Origin: Ecdyonurus torrentis
Lineage: Eukaryota > Arthropoda > Insecta > Ephemeroptera > Heptageniidae
DNA: 64,000 bases
Direction of reading: 5' to 3'
Assembly (NCBI GenBank): GCA_949318235.1
Contig: OX439129.1
Coordinates: 3,658,001 to 3,722,000 of the forward strand
A model generated the notes under the pieces. It had not been told where the DNA came from and ran no database searches. It was given only the letters and a program-made list of their open reading frames with translations. A program made the translations under genes and the position numbers. Position 1 is the stretch's first letter. Every line of letters starts with the position of its first letter. This document shows positions 50,200 through 61,983 of this stretch, in pieces.

Positions 50200-50931
50200 C
50201 TAAAGCATTGAGCTTATATCAATATAATGGTCAAACCCTTTTCTAAATCTTCCTTCATTAATTTTACATTCTTTGTCTATGGTAAGGAAGCTATAATCTT
50301 CATTCCATATGTGGTTACATATAACTTTAAATTGATCAAAGCTTATATCTGGGCTTACATGATCCATGAAAGCATGCTTCATGTTCAATTCATCTTGTTT
50401 GAAGAGTATGATGATATTTGCATTATCACGTATTAAATGTTTTGGTACTTTAGCATATGTTTGACATAGATAAAAGCAATCTACAGACTTATGGCGTCCC
50501 ATGCTAAAGTAATTATTCATATTCTCTTGCTTATCACATATGACATCGTCAAATATGAACACTGAATTTTCTTTAGCATCTTCTGGAGGTAGTACTTCAT
50601 TAGTGTTGCTGAATGTTTGATAATTTATTTCTGGTATTGATATCATCATATCATTTAAGAACGTATATTTTGGCTGAAACAAACTTTTACTATACACATA
50701 AAGACTTTCAAACTTTAGACCATTTGGATTTGTTATTAAGTGAAGCATAAGATTAGTTTTCACACAAGAAGATGGACCGCAAATCAGAGCACGTATACTG
50801 TTAGGAAACAGTGAACTATGCTTGCTTCTAGCAGTCTGTTGCACTATTAACTGAATATTAGTTATAGGCAGGCGAACGTGTTGTGGTATTAGCTTCATCT
50901 TTAACACTGATATATTTTTAACATTATACAT
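50200..50931 (-). CDS. A32-like (FtsK/HerA) genome-packaging ATPase of the Polinton
   Basis: A protein of 243 residues, intact. Such ATPases drive DNA into the capsid. Walker A is at residues 50-57 as GPSSCVKT, where the family usually has GxxGxGKT/S with Gly before Lys; Walker B is FIFDDV near 127. A conserved LCQTYAKVPKHLIRDNAN segment near 155-175 fits the A32 sensor region. It starts 37 bases from the divergent PLA2-domain gene, so the two share a promoter region. The Val in the P-loop may impair nucleotide binding. Confidence 0.88.
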   Translation of the reverse strand: MYNVKNISVLKMKLIPQHVRLPITNIQLIVQQTARSKHSSLFPNSIRALICGPSSCVKTNLMLHLITNPNGLKFESLYVYSKSLFQPKYTFLNDMMISIPEINYQTFSNTNEVLPPEDAKENSVFIFDDVICDKQENMNNYFSMGRHKSVDCFYLCQTYAKVPKHLIRDNANIIILFKQDELNMKHAFMDHVSPDISFDQFKVICNHIWNEDYSFLTIDKECKINEGRFRKGFDHYIDISSML

Positions 50932-50968
50932 CTATATATAGAAAAGTTCTTTATAAGCTTCATGCATA

Positions 50969-51751
50969 ATGAGTCTAGACGCCAAAGGCAGTGGTTGGGT
51001 CACAGATGCTCTGAGCAAAGTTCCAAGTGAGCTTCACATCCCTAGCTATCAATTTTGTGGACCGAATACTAAGTTAGCAGAGAGGCTTGCTGCTGGAGAT
51101 GAAGGTATAAATCCTCTCGACGAGGCTTGCAAAGAACATGATATATTTTATTCAAAAACAAAAGATACAACAGAACGCCATAAGGCTGACAATATTTTAG
51201 CTGAAAAGGCTTGGAAGAGAGTCAAAGCACCAAGCGCATCGCTTGGAGAAAAACTTGCAAGTATGCTAGTTACTGGTGCTATGAAAGCAAAGGTAAAGCT
51301 AGGAGGAAAGCTGAAGAAGCCATCTACTAAGAAGGATGAATTTGAAGATAAGCTACGTGGTGTTAAAACCGCTATAAGAGAATCTGGTATGAAGAATGTT
51401 AAAGATGCAGCCAAAGTTGCGTTACAAGCAGCCAAGAAAACAATGAAGCAAATCAAAGTATTGAAGAAAACACCAAGAATTATTCCTATTCCCAAGACAG
51501 GAGGTATACTGCCTTTGGTACCAATATTTGCTGGACTATCTGCAGCAGGTGCACTCTTTGGAGGAGCCTCTACCATTGCAAGGGCAGTTAATGAATCTCA
51601 TAATGCAAGAAAGCAGTTGTGGGAAATGAAACGCCACAACGAGAAGATGGAGGCTATAGCTATAGGTGGAAAAAGTAAGAAGAATGGAGCTGGGTTTTTC
51701 CTCAAGCCATATAAAGCAGGCTATGGTCTAGTTATTAAATCAAAAAAATAA
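50969..51751 (+). CDS. PLA2-domain minor virion protein of the Polinton
   Basis: 260 residues, intact. Residues 20-80 look like the parvovirus-VP1-type phospholipase A2 domain: a Ca-loop FCGPNT near 28 and the catalytic HD in CKEHDIFYS near 55. In viruses this activity opens endosomal membranes. A Lys-rich middle follows, then a hydrophobic segment (LVPIFAGLSAAGALFGGAST, residues 180-205) and a basic C-terminus with GFFLKPYKAGYGL, a tail I associate with Polinton minor proteins. It starts at ATG 50,969 and ends 5 bases before the protease gene. Confidence 0.8.
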   Translation: MSLDAKGSGWVTDALSKVPSELHIPSYQFCGPNTKLAERLAAGDEGINPLDEACKEHDIFYSKTKDTTERHKADNILAEKAWKRVKAPSASLGEKLASMLVTGAMKAKVKLGGKLKKPSTKKDEFEDKLRGVKTAIRESGMKNVKDAAKVALQAAKKTMKQIKVLKKTPRIIPIPKTGGILPLVPIFAGLSAAGALFGGASTIARAVNESHNARKQLWEMKRHNEKMEAIAIGGKSKKNGAGFFLKPYKAGYGLVIKSKK

Positions 51752-51756
51752 ATTAC

Positions 51757-52107
51757 ATGCTGCCATCTCATGCTTTGTCTAATGTTGAATTGAAATACCA
51801 TTGTAAAAAACTTAATGTAAAGCATTTTAGAAATGTTTATATGAGAGATAAATTACCTAAGAAGCCTTTGAAATATGAAAGTGCTATAATCAACTTAGAT
51901 GGCAGCAGTGGTCCAGGCACACACTGGGTATGCTATAGAAAATCTTGTAATAACATAGAATATTTTGACAGCTTTGGAAACTTGCAGCCTCCAATGGAGT
52001 TTTTAAACTATGTGAAAAATTGCAATGTTAACTATAACCGTCAAAACTACCAAAGCTATAACACTGTTGTATGTGGACATTTATGTATTGGATTTTTATG
52101 TATATAA
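51757..52107 (+). CDS. Adenain/Ulp1-like maturation cysteine protease
   Basis: 116 residues, intact. The catalytic set is visible: His in GTHWVCY (near 54), Asp in YFDSFGN (near 70), Gln in NYQSYN (near 97) and Cys in VVCGHLC (near 105). In adenoviruses the homologous enzyme cleaves capsid precursors. It is short compared with adenain (about 200 residues), which is usual for Polintons. It lies between the PLA2-domain and penton-like genes, and its end overlaps the open frame upstream of the penton start. Confidence 0.88.
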   Translation: MLPSHALSNVELKYHCKKLNVKHFRNVYMRDKLPKKPLKYESAIINLDGSSGPGTHWVCYRKSCNNIEYFDSFGNLQPPMEFLNYVKNCNVNYNRQNYQSYNTVVCGHLCIGFLCI

Positions 52108-52136
52108 AACAAAATAAAAATACTTTCTATTCAGTC

Positions 52137-52823
52137 ATGTCTTATACTTTGACAGTATCACAACCCTCTAGTGTTATTAATAGTGATATTTATCCTCCTA
52201 TAGCACTTAATGATGGAGCAAAATATGAAGTTGGTTTACTTAGTTTATGTGCATACTTCTCTGTACCTAACGTAGATGATACTAACAATAAGCTATATTA
52301 TGGCAATGGTAAATTACTAGAGCTTCCAACTAGCAGCTATGAGCTTAAAGACATTACTTCATATATAAAATCTGAACTACAAAAAGAGAGTATATCATTT
52401 AGTGTGTTTGCTAACAAGAATACACTGAAAGTTTTTATTAAATGTTCAGTTGACATAGATTTTACACAGCCAGGTTCCATAGGGCTATTACTTGGTTTCA
52501 ACAAAACAATACTTAAAGCCTCAACTCCACACTATGCTGATAATATTGTTGATATTATGAAGGTTCATACCTTAGATATACAAAGTAATATATCAAGTGG
52601 ATCCTACATAAATGGAATACCTTCACATTCATTACATTGTTTTGCTCCTAAAGTAGCACCAGGCTTTAAAATAATTGAAGCACCCAATAATGTCATATAC
52701 CTACCTGTAGATGTCACCATAGTCGATCAACTCTGTCTTAAAATATGTGACCAGGATGGAAATATAGTCAATTTTAGAGGTGAAACCATAACAATAAGAC
52801 TTCATATAAGAAAAGCTATTTAA
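52137..52823 (+). CDS. Penton-base-like minor capsid protein
   Basis: 228 residues, intact. The start at ATG 52,137 is chosen because MSYTLTVSQPSS directly follows the protease stop by 29 bases and the upstream part of the frame duplicates the protease end. The β-rich sequence with SSVINSDIYPPI, a GLLLGF motif and LPVDVTIVDQL is typical of the single-jelly-roll minor capsid protein of Polintons, which would form the vertices. Identification rests on gene order and remembered sequence pattern. Confidence 0.78.
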   Translation: MSYTLTVSQPSSVINSDIYPPIALNDGAKYEVGLLSLCAYFSVPNVDDTNNKLYYGNGKLLELPTSSYELKDITSYIKSELQKESISFSVFANKNTLKVFIKCSVDIDFTQPGSIGLLLGFNKTILKASTPHYADNIVDIMKVHTLDIQSNISSGSYINGIPSHSLHCFAPKVAPGFKIIEAPNNVIYLPVDVTIVDQLCLKICDQDGNIVNFRGETITIRLHIRKAI

Positions 52824-52824
52824 T

Positions 52825-52956
52825 ATGGGCTTAGTGTTTAAAAAGCAATATAAGAAGGGAAATGTGCAGAAAATAGTCAGTAACGTACAAGGACGCAAAA
52901 CGTTAACACCAGAAAATTTTCAGTTCCTGAAAGAGATAGGATTAAAACCTATATAA
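52825..52956 (+). CDS. Small Polinton protein, 43 residues
   Basis: ATG-initiated frame one base after the penton stop and 23 bases before the capsid gene. The peptide is basic (MGLVFKKQYKKG) and ends TPENFQFLKEIGLKPI. The tight packing between two virion genes supports a real gene, perhaps a cement or core protein. I do not know a function. Confidence 0.6.
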   Translation: MGLVFKKQYKKGNVQKIVSNVQGRKTLTPENFQFLKEIGLKPI

Positions 52957-52979
52957 GTTATATAGCATATCCTACTATA

Positions 52980-54221
52980 ATGGATATACTTCAAATTAAT
53001 AGTGACCTTGAGTTGAATAATAGCATTACAAGCATTGAATACAGTGAATATGAAGCATATGCTGGTACACGATATGAAAATACAGATGAAATAAGGATTG
53101 AAATTAAAAATCAAGATATATACACTCTACCAAGTGAGAGTATATTATACGTTGAGGGACATCTTCTTGGTGCCGACAACAATGCTGCTAAGAAAACCAA
53201 GCTAGTTAAAAATTTTCTAGCACATATGATCAGTGAAATGCACTATAAAATCAATGATGTAGAGATCGACCAAACAAGAAACGTTGGTGTTGCAAGTACA
53301 TTAAAAGGCCTAGTATCTTTTACCGATGGTAAAAGAAAACTATTGTCAAACAGTGGCTGGACTCCTACAGAAACTACTTCAATATTGAGTCAAGAAGATG
53401 GGTCATTTTATGTAGCTGTACCCTTGAACACACTCATGGGATTCTTTGAAGATCATACCAAAATAATCATCAACTGCAAACAAGAGTTAGTTATTCTTCG
53501 CTCTCAAAATGACTACAATGCTGTTATAACCACACCTGTAGCAGCTTCAGGTTCAACTCCAGCGTCTGTTGAAGTCACTCACATCAAAATTTCAAAGTTC
53601 AAGTGGAAGATGCCTCACGTTGAAGTAGATGATGAAACCAAGCTCCGTTTGCTATCGTTCCTTCAAGCTGATAGGCCTATATTCCTTGGATTTAGAAGCT
53701 GGTTTGTAGCTGAGAAACCAATGTCTACTACTACAACGCATGATGAGTGGCAACTTCAAGCAATGACATCCATCGAGCGACCTCGTTATATCATTATAGC
53801 TTTTCAAACAGGAAAACGCAACAATGTAACATATGATATAAATGCATATGACCATTGTAACATCAGAAATATTAAAGCCTATATTAATGGAAAATGTTTC
53901 CCTTATGTTGACTTCAATTTAGATATGAAAAGAAAGCAATGTGCAATGCTGTACACTAACTACGCAGCCTTTCAGAAGAGTTACTATGGTACTACACCAA
54001 AGCCTCTTTTATCATATCCTGAATTCATAAGCATGGGAACTATGTTCGTCATTGATTGCTCAAAACAGAAGGAATCCATCAAAACCACAACTGTTGATGT
54101 TCGTATAGAAATAGAAGCTACTACAGCATTCCCTACATCCACAAGTGCATACTGTATTATAATGCATGATAGAATTGTAGAATATACTCCACTAACTAAT
54201 ATTGTACGTAGACATGTCTAA
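52980..54221 (+). CDS. Major capsid protein, double jelly-roll type
   Basis: 413 residues, intact, near the usual Polinton capsid length of 400-500. It would form the trimeric hexon-like capsomers. The β-rich N-terminus (IEYSEYEAYAGTRYENTD), a central FLQADRPIFLGFRSWF, and the C-terminal NVTYDINAYDHCNIRNI and YPEFISMGTMFVIDCSKQK match the Polinton major capsid pattern. It is the last gene of the plus-strand morphogenesis cluster; a non-coding stretch with (TA)n follows. Confidence 0.87.
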   Translation: MDILQINSDLELNNSITSIEYSEYEAYAGTRYENTDEIRIEIKNQDIYTLPSESILYVEGHLLGADNNAAKKTKLVKNFLAHMISEMHYKINDVEIDQTRNVGVASTLKGLVSFTDGKRKLLSNSGWTPTETTSILSQEDGSFYVAVPLNTLMGFFEDHTKIIINCKQELVILRSQNDYNAVITTPVAASGSTPASVEVTHIKISKFKWKMPHVEVDDETKLRLLSFLQADRPIFLGFRSWFVAEKPMSTTTTHDEWQLQAMTSIERPRYIIIAFQTGKRNNVTYDINAYDHCNIRNIKAYINGKCFPYVDFNLDMKRKQCAMLYTNYAAFQKSYYGTTPKPLLSYPEFISMGTMFVIDCSKQKESIKTTTVDVRIEIEATTAFPTSTSAYCIIMHDRIVEYTPLTNIVRRHV

Positions 54222-54770
<549 letters not shown>

Positions 54771-55197
54771 TTAAGAAAAGTACTGTGAAGAAAATTCAAT
54801 ATCAATGTATTTTCCCTTCATGCCCCTGTAGATCATGAACATTTTTTCAGTGACTGGGCAACTGTTGTAGTTAGTTATAAAATCATCAGATAACTTATTT
54901 GCATTAATTCTGGCTGGAAGATAGACGTTCACCACGTCTTTTTCATCAAGCTGTACTGTAGTAGTAAGAACCAAATCTTCATTGTACATAGAAGGCTTTT
55001 TTTCGAAGCTCATAACACGATAGGTTTTATTTTCAACCAAATTTTTGCAGGAATATGTAGGGAATATGTGTCCCATCTCTTGAAGGAGTTCTACTTCAGC
55101 TTTCTGTAACATTAAGCGTAAAATTGTAATAACTAACTCAAATAAAGAATTTGTAATTTACTTTAAAAAAAAAAGCAATACTTACAAATGAAGTCAT
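54771..55197 (-). CDS. Conserved Polinton protein with an 82-bp intron
   Basis: Function unknown. Exon 1 is 55,197-55,186 (ATG plus three codons), followed by GTAAGT and an intron of 82 bases ending TGTTACAG; exon 2 is 55,103-54,771. The junction is phase 0 and gives 115 residues. The protein has no membrane segment; VNVYLPARINANKL and MFMIYRGMKGKYIDIEF resemble a small protein found near the end of insect Polintons. It is next to the right inverted repeat. Confidence 0.65.
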
Positions 55198-55384
55198 TTT
55201 TCAGTTTTGCGGAGTAGATGTTGTTCTGTCGACTGATGAAGATCATATGAGTTTCTTTTATAAATCTTCAAACTTATATAATTTAAGAATTACAGTAAAA
55301 TCGATAATTTGAATAATCGATGTAGGAAGCGTTAGAACAATATTTAAATATAATATATATATAATAAATATATAATATATATAT

Positions 55385-56161
55385 AAATGTATAATACAAC
55401 CAAAATTATATATTTGTGCTATATCATATATATAATATAAAAAAAAAACTACTATACTAAATACAAATTAAAACTCTATATATAATGCTATATAGATATA
55501 ACACACAGTTTTAATAATATATTTATGCTAACTTGAGAAAAAAAAATCGTATACCGTCTTCTGTATATTACTATATAATGTTTTAACGTTATATTATGAA
55601 TCGTAGCTATAGCAAAAAATAATTTGTAACGTCATGTTATAATACTTTAAAATATATATTTATATATGTGTATGTATATTCGGAGTTCATAACTATAGTA
55701 AAAGTATTACAACAAGTACTCTCTTATATGTCAGCAAAGAAGAGAAATAATAATTGTGCGGACAGAGCGAGAAATAGAATACACGATATATGATGCCGCA
55801 ACGTAACTTGTATATAACATTTATATATCCAGGTATAGCAAGTAAAAAGCGTATAAATATGTATTGTAAAATATACATGTTAAAAAATTAACTTTAAGAA
55901 ACATTATAATATACAATATCATTGTTAACATATCGTATACATAATAATAAAAAATATGCATATTTCATGTATATATTATTTTTTATACAATAAGAATATT
56001 AATGACATATTAAAAACGCTATACTATATTCTGCATGTATATTTTACTATACAGTTGGGTAGGCAGGAGAATGGCTCCTTGGCTCCTTAAAATTTAACAT
56101 GCATTAGCATAGGAACACCATGTTATCATATCTAGAACAGAACCTGCCACCCCTCTCTACT
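55385..56161. repeat. Right terminal inverted repeat of the Polinton
   Basis: Inverted counterpart of 39,715-40,735. The outermost 130 bases are nearly identical; similarity is lower but continuous inward to AATACAACCAAAATTATA near 55,391. Confidence 0.85.
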
Positions 56162-56450
56162 AATATGCATTCATTTTAAAGTCGACACCGTGTTAGCTCA
56201 ATAACTTGGGTGGCATAGGTAAAATAAACCATTGTGCCAGTTTAAAACCACTATGCAATATATTTGAGAGCATTGATGTTGTTAACAGTACCTCAAAGTA
56301 TGCAAGAAAAATAATATTAGCCATAAAAGCGCTAATTTACTAGAGAAAATACCCAAAAACTAGGTTTGTTCTATGCTGAGCAATGTTATTCATTGCTCAA
56401 GAAGAGCATCAAAAAGTACTCAGAATGACGTCATGCGTACATACACTATA
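56162..56450. mobile_element. TAGGGTG-type MITE, right part, interrupted by the Polinton
   Basis: Continues the MITE tip at 39,700-39,714. It matches 58,326-58,625 and 62,688-62,995 (CATTGATGTTGTTAACAG, CTATGCTGAGCAATGTTATT, TGACGTCATGCGTAC). Confidence 0.85.
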
Positions 56451-56764
56451 GGATGTAAATAATAATAATAAATATATATTTAAAAAATATATTAATTAAC
56501 TATGGGAAAAAAAAAAAAAAAAAAAAAAAAACGAAGATGCTGAGGAAAAGAGACAAAAAGAAATATGAACACAAAAAATAACAGTAAAATGTTTAATTTT
56601 AATTTCAAATAATATGCGACATAATATTTTCTTATCTACAAAATAAAAGTATTTAACATTTAATAACAAATAATTTTTTAGAAATATTAACAACAAAATT
56701 ATCTGCAATACAATTAAAGTCATAAGGTTATTGGTTTTAACAAAGCTCTTAAGTAATTCCATAT
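56451..56764. other. No gene seen
   Basis: AT-rich sequence with an oligo(A) run at 56,504-56,530. Confidence 0.55.
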
Positions 56765-57135
56765 CTTAAAACACTTAAAAGTACGTCTAGTATTCCATAT
56801 TTAAATGTTTGTGACCTCATATGCAGTGCAGTAGTTTTCTCACAAACACACTAACAAGAGGCTTCTACAATATTCAATTAGTACATTTTACTGTCTTAAA
56901 ACACGTAAAAGTATGTCTAGTATTCCATATTTAAATATTTGTGACCTCATATGCAGTGCAGTAGTTTTCTCACAAACACACTAACAAGAGGCTTCTACAA
57001 TATTCAATTAGTACATTTTACTGTCTTAAAACACGTAAAAGTATGTCTAGTATTCCATATTTAAATATTTGTGACCTCAGTGCAGTAGTTTTCTCACAAA
57101 CACACTAACAAGAGGCTTCTACAATTTTTAATTAG
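56765..57135. repeat. Tandem repeat, unit 128 bp, about three copies
   Basis: Units share AAGTATGTCTAGTATTCCAT, TTTGTGACCTCATATGCAGT and ACACTAACAAGAGGCTTCTA. The third copy lacks an 8-base CATATGCA-type word. Copies are almost identical. Confidence 0.92.
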
Positions 57136-57840
57136 TAAATTTTACTTTTCTCCACTTTGAAAAAATAGTTTGTTTATTATTAAGTAGCTACTGAACTTAG
57201 AATTTCCAATTAGTATTTTATTTCTTTCTTCATTATTTACTTAGAAATTTCGCTTTACAATTTTTTTCTTTTAGTAGCTAAATAGAAGAATTTTCATTTA
57301 AAATTTGAATTCAAGGGAAGAATCAAACAAAAGTTGATTTTTTATTAATTTTTAGTTTAATTTATTTTAATTTAATTTTTGATAACATCTATTGCAAAAA
57401 GTTTTTTTTTTTTTTTTCAAAAAAATTTGCACTAAAAAATCAATTAATAAGCAATTTTAGGGTTTGATTCTTATGTAAATTAAAAAAAAATATATTTTTA
57501 TTTTGTATGGGTTCTTTAATATTTATCAAGTAATTATCAATCTAGTATTTTAAATTATTAAAAAATAAGTTGACAAGGGCTTTAAGAAAAGTCCACTGTA
57601 AACAATTAAGGTTTAGACATTTTTTTTTTAAGAATTTTTTAAAACCAATAACCAGTATTGAAAACAAGTAGAAACAAAAGAACGATGGACCATATCATCC
57701 CATAATATAAAGTAGATTTATACATATATACATAAATGACTTTAAATCAAAGCAAAGTTAATTTAATTACAGCCAGATTTAACTATACATATCTTGAATA
57801 CAAAACACATACTGAGTGACTAATAACGGAACAGATGTCA
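57136..57840. other. No gene; MITE end fragment at 57,520-57,594
   Basis: AT-rich. Positions 57,520-57,594 end AAGTTGACAAGGGCTTTAA and match the right end of the palindromic MITE at 58,221, so this is a truncated copy. Confidence 0.55.
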
Positions 57841-58221
57841 ATCCCTTGTCAAGTTACTTTTTTATCATTTAGAATACTAGATTGATAATTACCATACCTT
57901 ATTATCAATGAATTAGACACCAACATGTTGATTTTGTATTTATTTTCATTTTGACGGTTATTTCACGTATCTGACATCACAATGTACAGATGCGGCCGTG
58001 ATAGGGGTAAAGAACTTGAGAGGGAGGGGCTTAAATTGATCACGTGACCAGAGCGGTGACTGTGATTGGAGGCGGTACATTGTGACGTCAGATACATGAA
58101 ATAACTGTCAAAATAAAAATAAATACAAAATCAAGGTGTTGGTGTCTAATTCATGGATAATAAGGTATGGTAATTATCAATCTAGTGTTCTAAATGATAA
58201 AAAAGTAAGTTGACAAGGGAT
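57841..58221. mobile_element. Palindromic MITE (ATCCCTTGTC ends), copy 1
   Basis: Ends ATCCCTTGTCAAGTTAC and GTTGACAAGGGAT; TTAA follows on the right, but the left flank is GTCA, so the left target site has mutated or moved. Contains GTGACGTCAGATAC and GATCACGTGACC. Confidence 0.85.
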
Positions 58222-58325
58222 TTAACAATTTGCTGTTCAAGCCAGCCACCCACTATATTAACTATCATACATAATTTATCATAATATCACCAGTTGTCGT
58301 GCATGCTGCTACAAGACCACTTACT

Positions 58326-58625
58326 TATAGGGTGTATGCATTCATGTTAAAGTCGACGCCATGTTGGATAACTCAATAACATTGGTTATATAGGGAAATA
58401 AATAATTTTGCCAGTTTAAAAACACTATGCAATATTTTTGATGCCATTGATGTTGTAAATATGTTGAATTAGTATCTCAAGTATGTGACAAAAATAACAT
58501 GAACAAAAAATTGGAAAAAAATAAATTGGCTTAAACAAAGTTTGTCCTATGCTGAGCAATGTTATTCACTACTCCAGTATGGCCTCCAAGTGCATTAAAT
58601 ATGACATCATCCGCATACACCCTAT
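58326..58625. mobile_element. TAGGGTG-type MITE, complete copy
   Basis: Inverted ends TATAGGGTGTATGC and GCATACACCCTAT, probably with a TA duplication as in Tc1/mariner-type MITEs. About 300 bases. It serves as reference for the copy split by the Polinton. Confidence 0.85.
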
Positions 58626-58775
58626 GAAACACACTTCTGATTGCACACTTTTAAAACTCAATGCAACTTTGACAATCATGCAAAATGTAGCCAAAATTAA
58701 ATTTTAACCAGTTTTTGTATAAATATTAACTGTTATAACAATAAAATACACTTAAATGTTTAAATTTTCTTTTAA

Positions 58776-59163
58776 ATCCCTTGTCAACTTACTTAAAATA
58801 CTAGATTGATAATTACCATACCTTATTATCCATGGGTTAGACACCAACACGTTGATTTTGTATTTATTTTCATTTATTTTCCTTTTAGCGGTTATATCAT
58901 GTATCTGACGTCACAATGTACCACCGCCAATCACAGTCACCGCTCTGGTCATATGATAAATTAAAGCCCCTCCCTCAAGTTTTTTACCCCTATCACGGCC
59001 CCATTGGTACATTGTGACGTCAGATACGTGAAATAACATCAACATGGAAAATAAACGAAAATAAATACAAAATCAAGGTGTTGGTGTTTAATTTATGCAT
59101 AATAAGGTATGGTAATTATCAGTTTAGTATTCTAAATGATAAAAAAGTAACTTGATAAGGGAT
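58776..59163. mobile_element. Palindromic MITE (ATCCCTTGTC ends), copy 2
   Basis: TTAA on both sides (58,772-58,775 and 59,164-59,167). Ends ATCCCTTGTCAAC and CTTGATAAGGGAT. Both arms contain CTGACGTCACAATG or its complement. Confidence 0.9.
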
Positions 59164-59167
59164 TTAA

Positions 59168-59215
59168 GATGAATTGCACACCAAAATTACGAAGTTTTTA
59201 AATTTTATTTCTCTA

Positions 59216-59246
<31 letters not shown>

Positions 59247-59470
59247 GCAATAAAATTAAATAATTAAGCTCAAAAAACTTAATTTTAAAATTTAATTAAC
59301 AATTTTGATCAGTATATTAACTGGTTTAGGCCACAATTTTTTTTAATTTTGTTAAATTGTAAGTCAACAATGGCTTTCTTACAATTGATCGTCGTGTTAT
59401 TAAACCTCAAGAATTCACGATCTTAAAATTTTAATTATTAACGCGCTGACGTGAGAGCAACCCATAGAGT
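59168..59470. other. No gene seen
   Basis: AT-rich sequence with a 27-base oligo(T) run at 59,220, followed by a (TA)n run at 59,473-59,520. Confidence 0.6.
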
Positions 59471-59520
<50 letters not shown>

Positions 59521-59522
<2 letters not shown>

Positions 59523-61511
59523 TCGTGGTTCCGCTATATTGTCCGATGTCCACTTGGTTCGAAGTTTACTAATGTCCGATGTCCACTTTGAACCACTTTT
59601 CAGGAGACACAAAAAACTAATTATCTCCTTTAATATTTGCAGTATTAATGATGCATTTAAAAGTTATTACCATCATAAATATAGCCAAACAAGGCATATA
59701 TTTTTTTTTTTATAAATTTCTTATATTTTTTTTAGAACTAAAATAATTGTACTCTTTCGGTTGAGTAAAAAAGATCGCGGACTCAAACTTTAAAAAATCA
59801 TAACTCATGAACGAAGCGTCGTATTAACAAAATAAAACCATATTCTGAATTTTCGATACATTGCCTATAAATATGATGCTTTAGTTTTTTATTGCACGTT
59901 ACGGTATATTAGCAACAGCGCGATATATGACGCAACTCACAAAAAATATGCGATGTAATTAGTAATACTTGCTCTAAAGTTGACTTAAGTAAATTTAAAA
60001 ACAAAAAACAAAATATGATCGCCGTATAGAAGATCTAATATTATACAAGTTCAAAATTCCCTTAATTTCGTTTTTAAGTTCACATAGTAATAATTTTAAA
60101 AATTATCGTACAAATTAATACATCAGAAAATAAATTGTAGTTTAAAAAAATTATCACAAACAAAATTAGGTCACAGTTAATAACTAGAGTAACTTTCGCT
60201 GTATTTTTGACCCATAGGTTCGTTCAGAAACTTGAAATTAATTCTTTTCTATGCAACTGCAGACAATAACAATTTCAAATTTAGAGTCAAAGAATTCATA
60301 ATTCAAATGTTATATTGACTTGCAACTTTTCTAAAAATAATAATAACAAATTTAAAAAAAAAAAAAAAAAAGAAAAAAAGAAAAAAAAAAAAAAGAAAAA
60401 AAAAAAAGAAATCTGTTATGAAACTGAAAATTTAGGGGCGCAATTAAGTATTTTTAAATAAATCTATATGAAATTCGTAAAACTACTTTAAATTAAAGAA
60501 AAAATCTAAAGTAAAGCACAGCATGTACTTGCGCGATAATAGATATAGTAATATTTCGGGATTATGAAATTCATACGAAATTTTTATTTTCTCTGTGCAA
60601 AGAAAAAAAAAAATCAAAATAATTGCAAGAACAGCTATATAGGTGTAGTTTAACACTGCGAACTGTTTGCGATAAAATTTACAGATATATAATTCTTTTT
60701 TGCATTATGTTTTTACAGAAAAGAACAGGTCAAAACATAGTATACATAAACATAATTAAAATATGATGGAAACTAATTAAATATATTGTCCGATACATAT
60801 ATATTGTATTTAAAAAGTCAATATATATATATTTTTTTTTATATTGAAACTATTACAAAAACGCTATTTTCTTATCGTTTCTTGCGATACAATAATTTTT
60901 CTTTATAAATATATATAAAAGTATATGCTTTCTTATATAATAATTTTTTGTAATCAACTCTTAAACCAACAAATGCTAAATAAAAATGTTGATGTTTATT
61001 ATGAATGTTAAAAAAAAAAAAATCTAAATTTATATCTGCGTAAATTTATGTTGAAAGTATATAACATCGATTCTAGAAATTTACTATAAAATTACTTGCA
61101 GATACTTTCATAAATTATTTTACTGTAAATAATCCGTAATAAGCCGGTAAATATAGCTATCAATCTTAAATTAATTTTGTCAAGAAATATCATCATGTTT
61201 TCTTTAAAATGCAAGTTTTGACAAAAGCAAATGATATCTGCGTGTTCCTAAAAGAGGCGTACCGCGGATCAGCTGACGTATTTTCTCGCAATATATTTCG
61301 AGTTTTTATTGTATAAAATTTCAAAGTTGTAAGCTATCTATAAGAAATGTGAAATATACCTATAAGTAAAATAAAATTTTGGACTGAAAAATCCAATAAA
61401 AAATTTTGGTTCAAAATGGACATCGGACATTAGTACTTTTTAAAAAAATGGACATCGGACATTGGTAAACTTTGAACCAAGTGGACATCGGACAATATAG
61501 CGGAACCACGA

Positions 61512-61513
<2 letters not shown>
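59521..61513. mobile_element. 2-kb non-autonomous TIR element in (TA)n
   Basis: Ends CGTCGTGGTTCCGCTATATT and the exact complement. Subterminal direct repeats GGACATCGGACATTAGT / GTCCGATGTCCACTT occur two or three times at each end. Flanks are (TA)n on both sides. The interior is AT-rich with a degenerate oligo(A) tract near 60,350-60,410 and no coding frame. It is the uninterrupted relative of 22,256-28,330. Confidence 0.9.
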
Positions 61514-61563
<50 letters not shown>

Positions 61564-61695
61564 CCTCTTTGGAGCAACCGCCGTTTAGCAACTGTTTTTG
61601 CTTTCGCAACTTGAAATCATATTTTACGAATATAAAATGTTTTTAAAGCTACATATATGTAGTTTTATGATTTATGCAAACATAAGAGTAACTCT
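61514..61695. repeat. (TA)n microsatellite and short unremarkable spacer
   Basis: TA run to 61,562, then about 130 bases of AT-rich sequence without features. Confidence 0.85.
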
Positions 61696-61865
61696 AGCTG
61701 GCGTCAAGCTAGCGTGAGAGCAAGTTGTAGCTGTGACGTAGGTTCTAAGTCACTCAACATCAAGCTAGCGTGAGAGCAAGTTGTAGCTGTGACGTAGGTT
61801 CTAAGTCACTCAACATCAAGCTAGCGTGAGAGCAAGTTGTAGCTGTGACGTAGGTTTAAAGTGCG
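61696..61865. repeat. Tandem repeat, unit 56 bp, three copies
   Basis: CAAGCTAGCGTGAGAGCAAG recurs at 61,705, 61,761 and 61,817, each followed by TTGTAGCTGTGACGTAGGTT. Copies are almost identical. Confidence 0.93.
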
Positions 61866-61983
61866 TTTAAAAAAACACCTAGACACTAAATAATGTTTTG
61901 AAGTTTTGTTTGATCCACTATTTACTATGTACTACTATGTATGAAAATAATTTTCAATGTCATATGGCGTCTCTTTCTTTTAA

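Noticed and set aside
56496..56762. 88-codon hydrophobic minus-strand frame next to the Polinton
   Set aside because: Outside the element, AT-driven composition with an oligo(T)-coded Phe run; no supporting signal.
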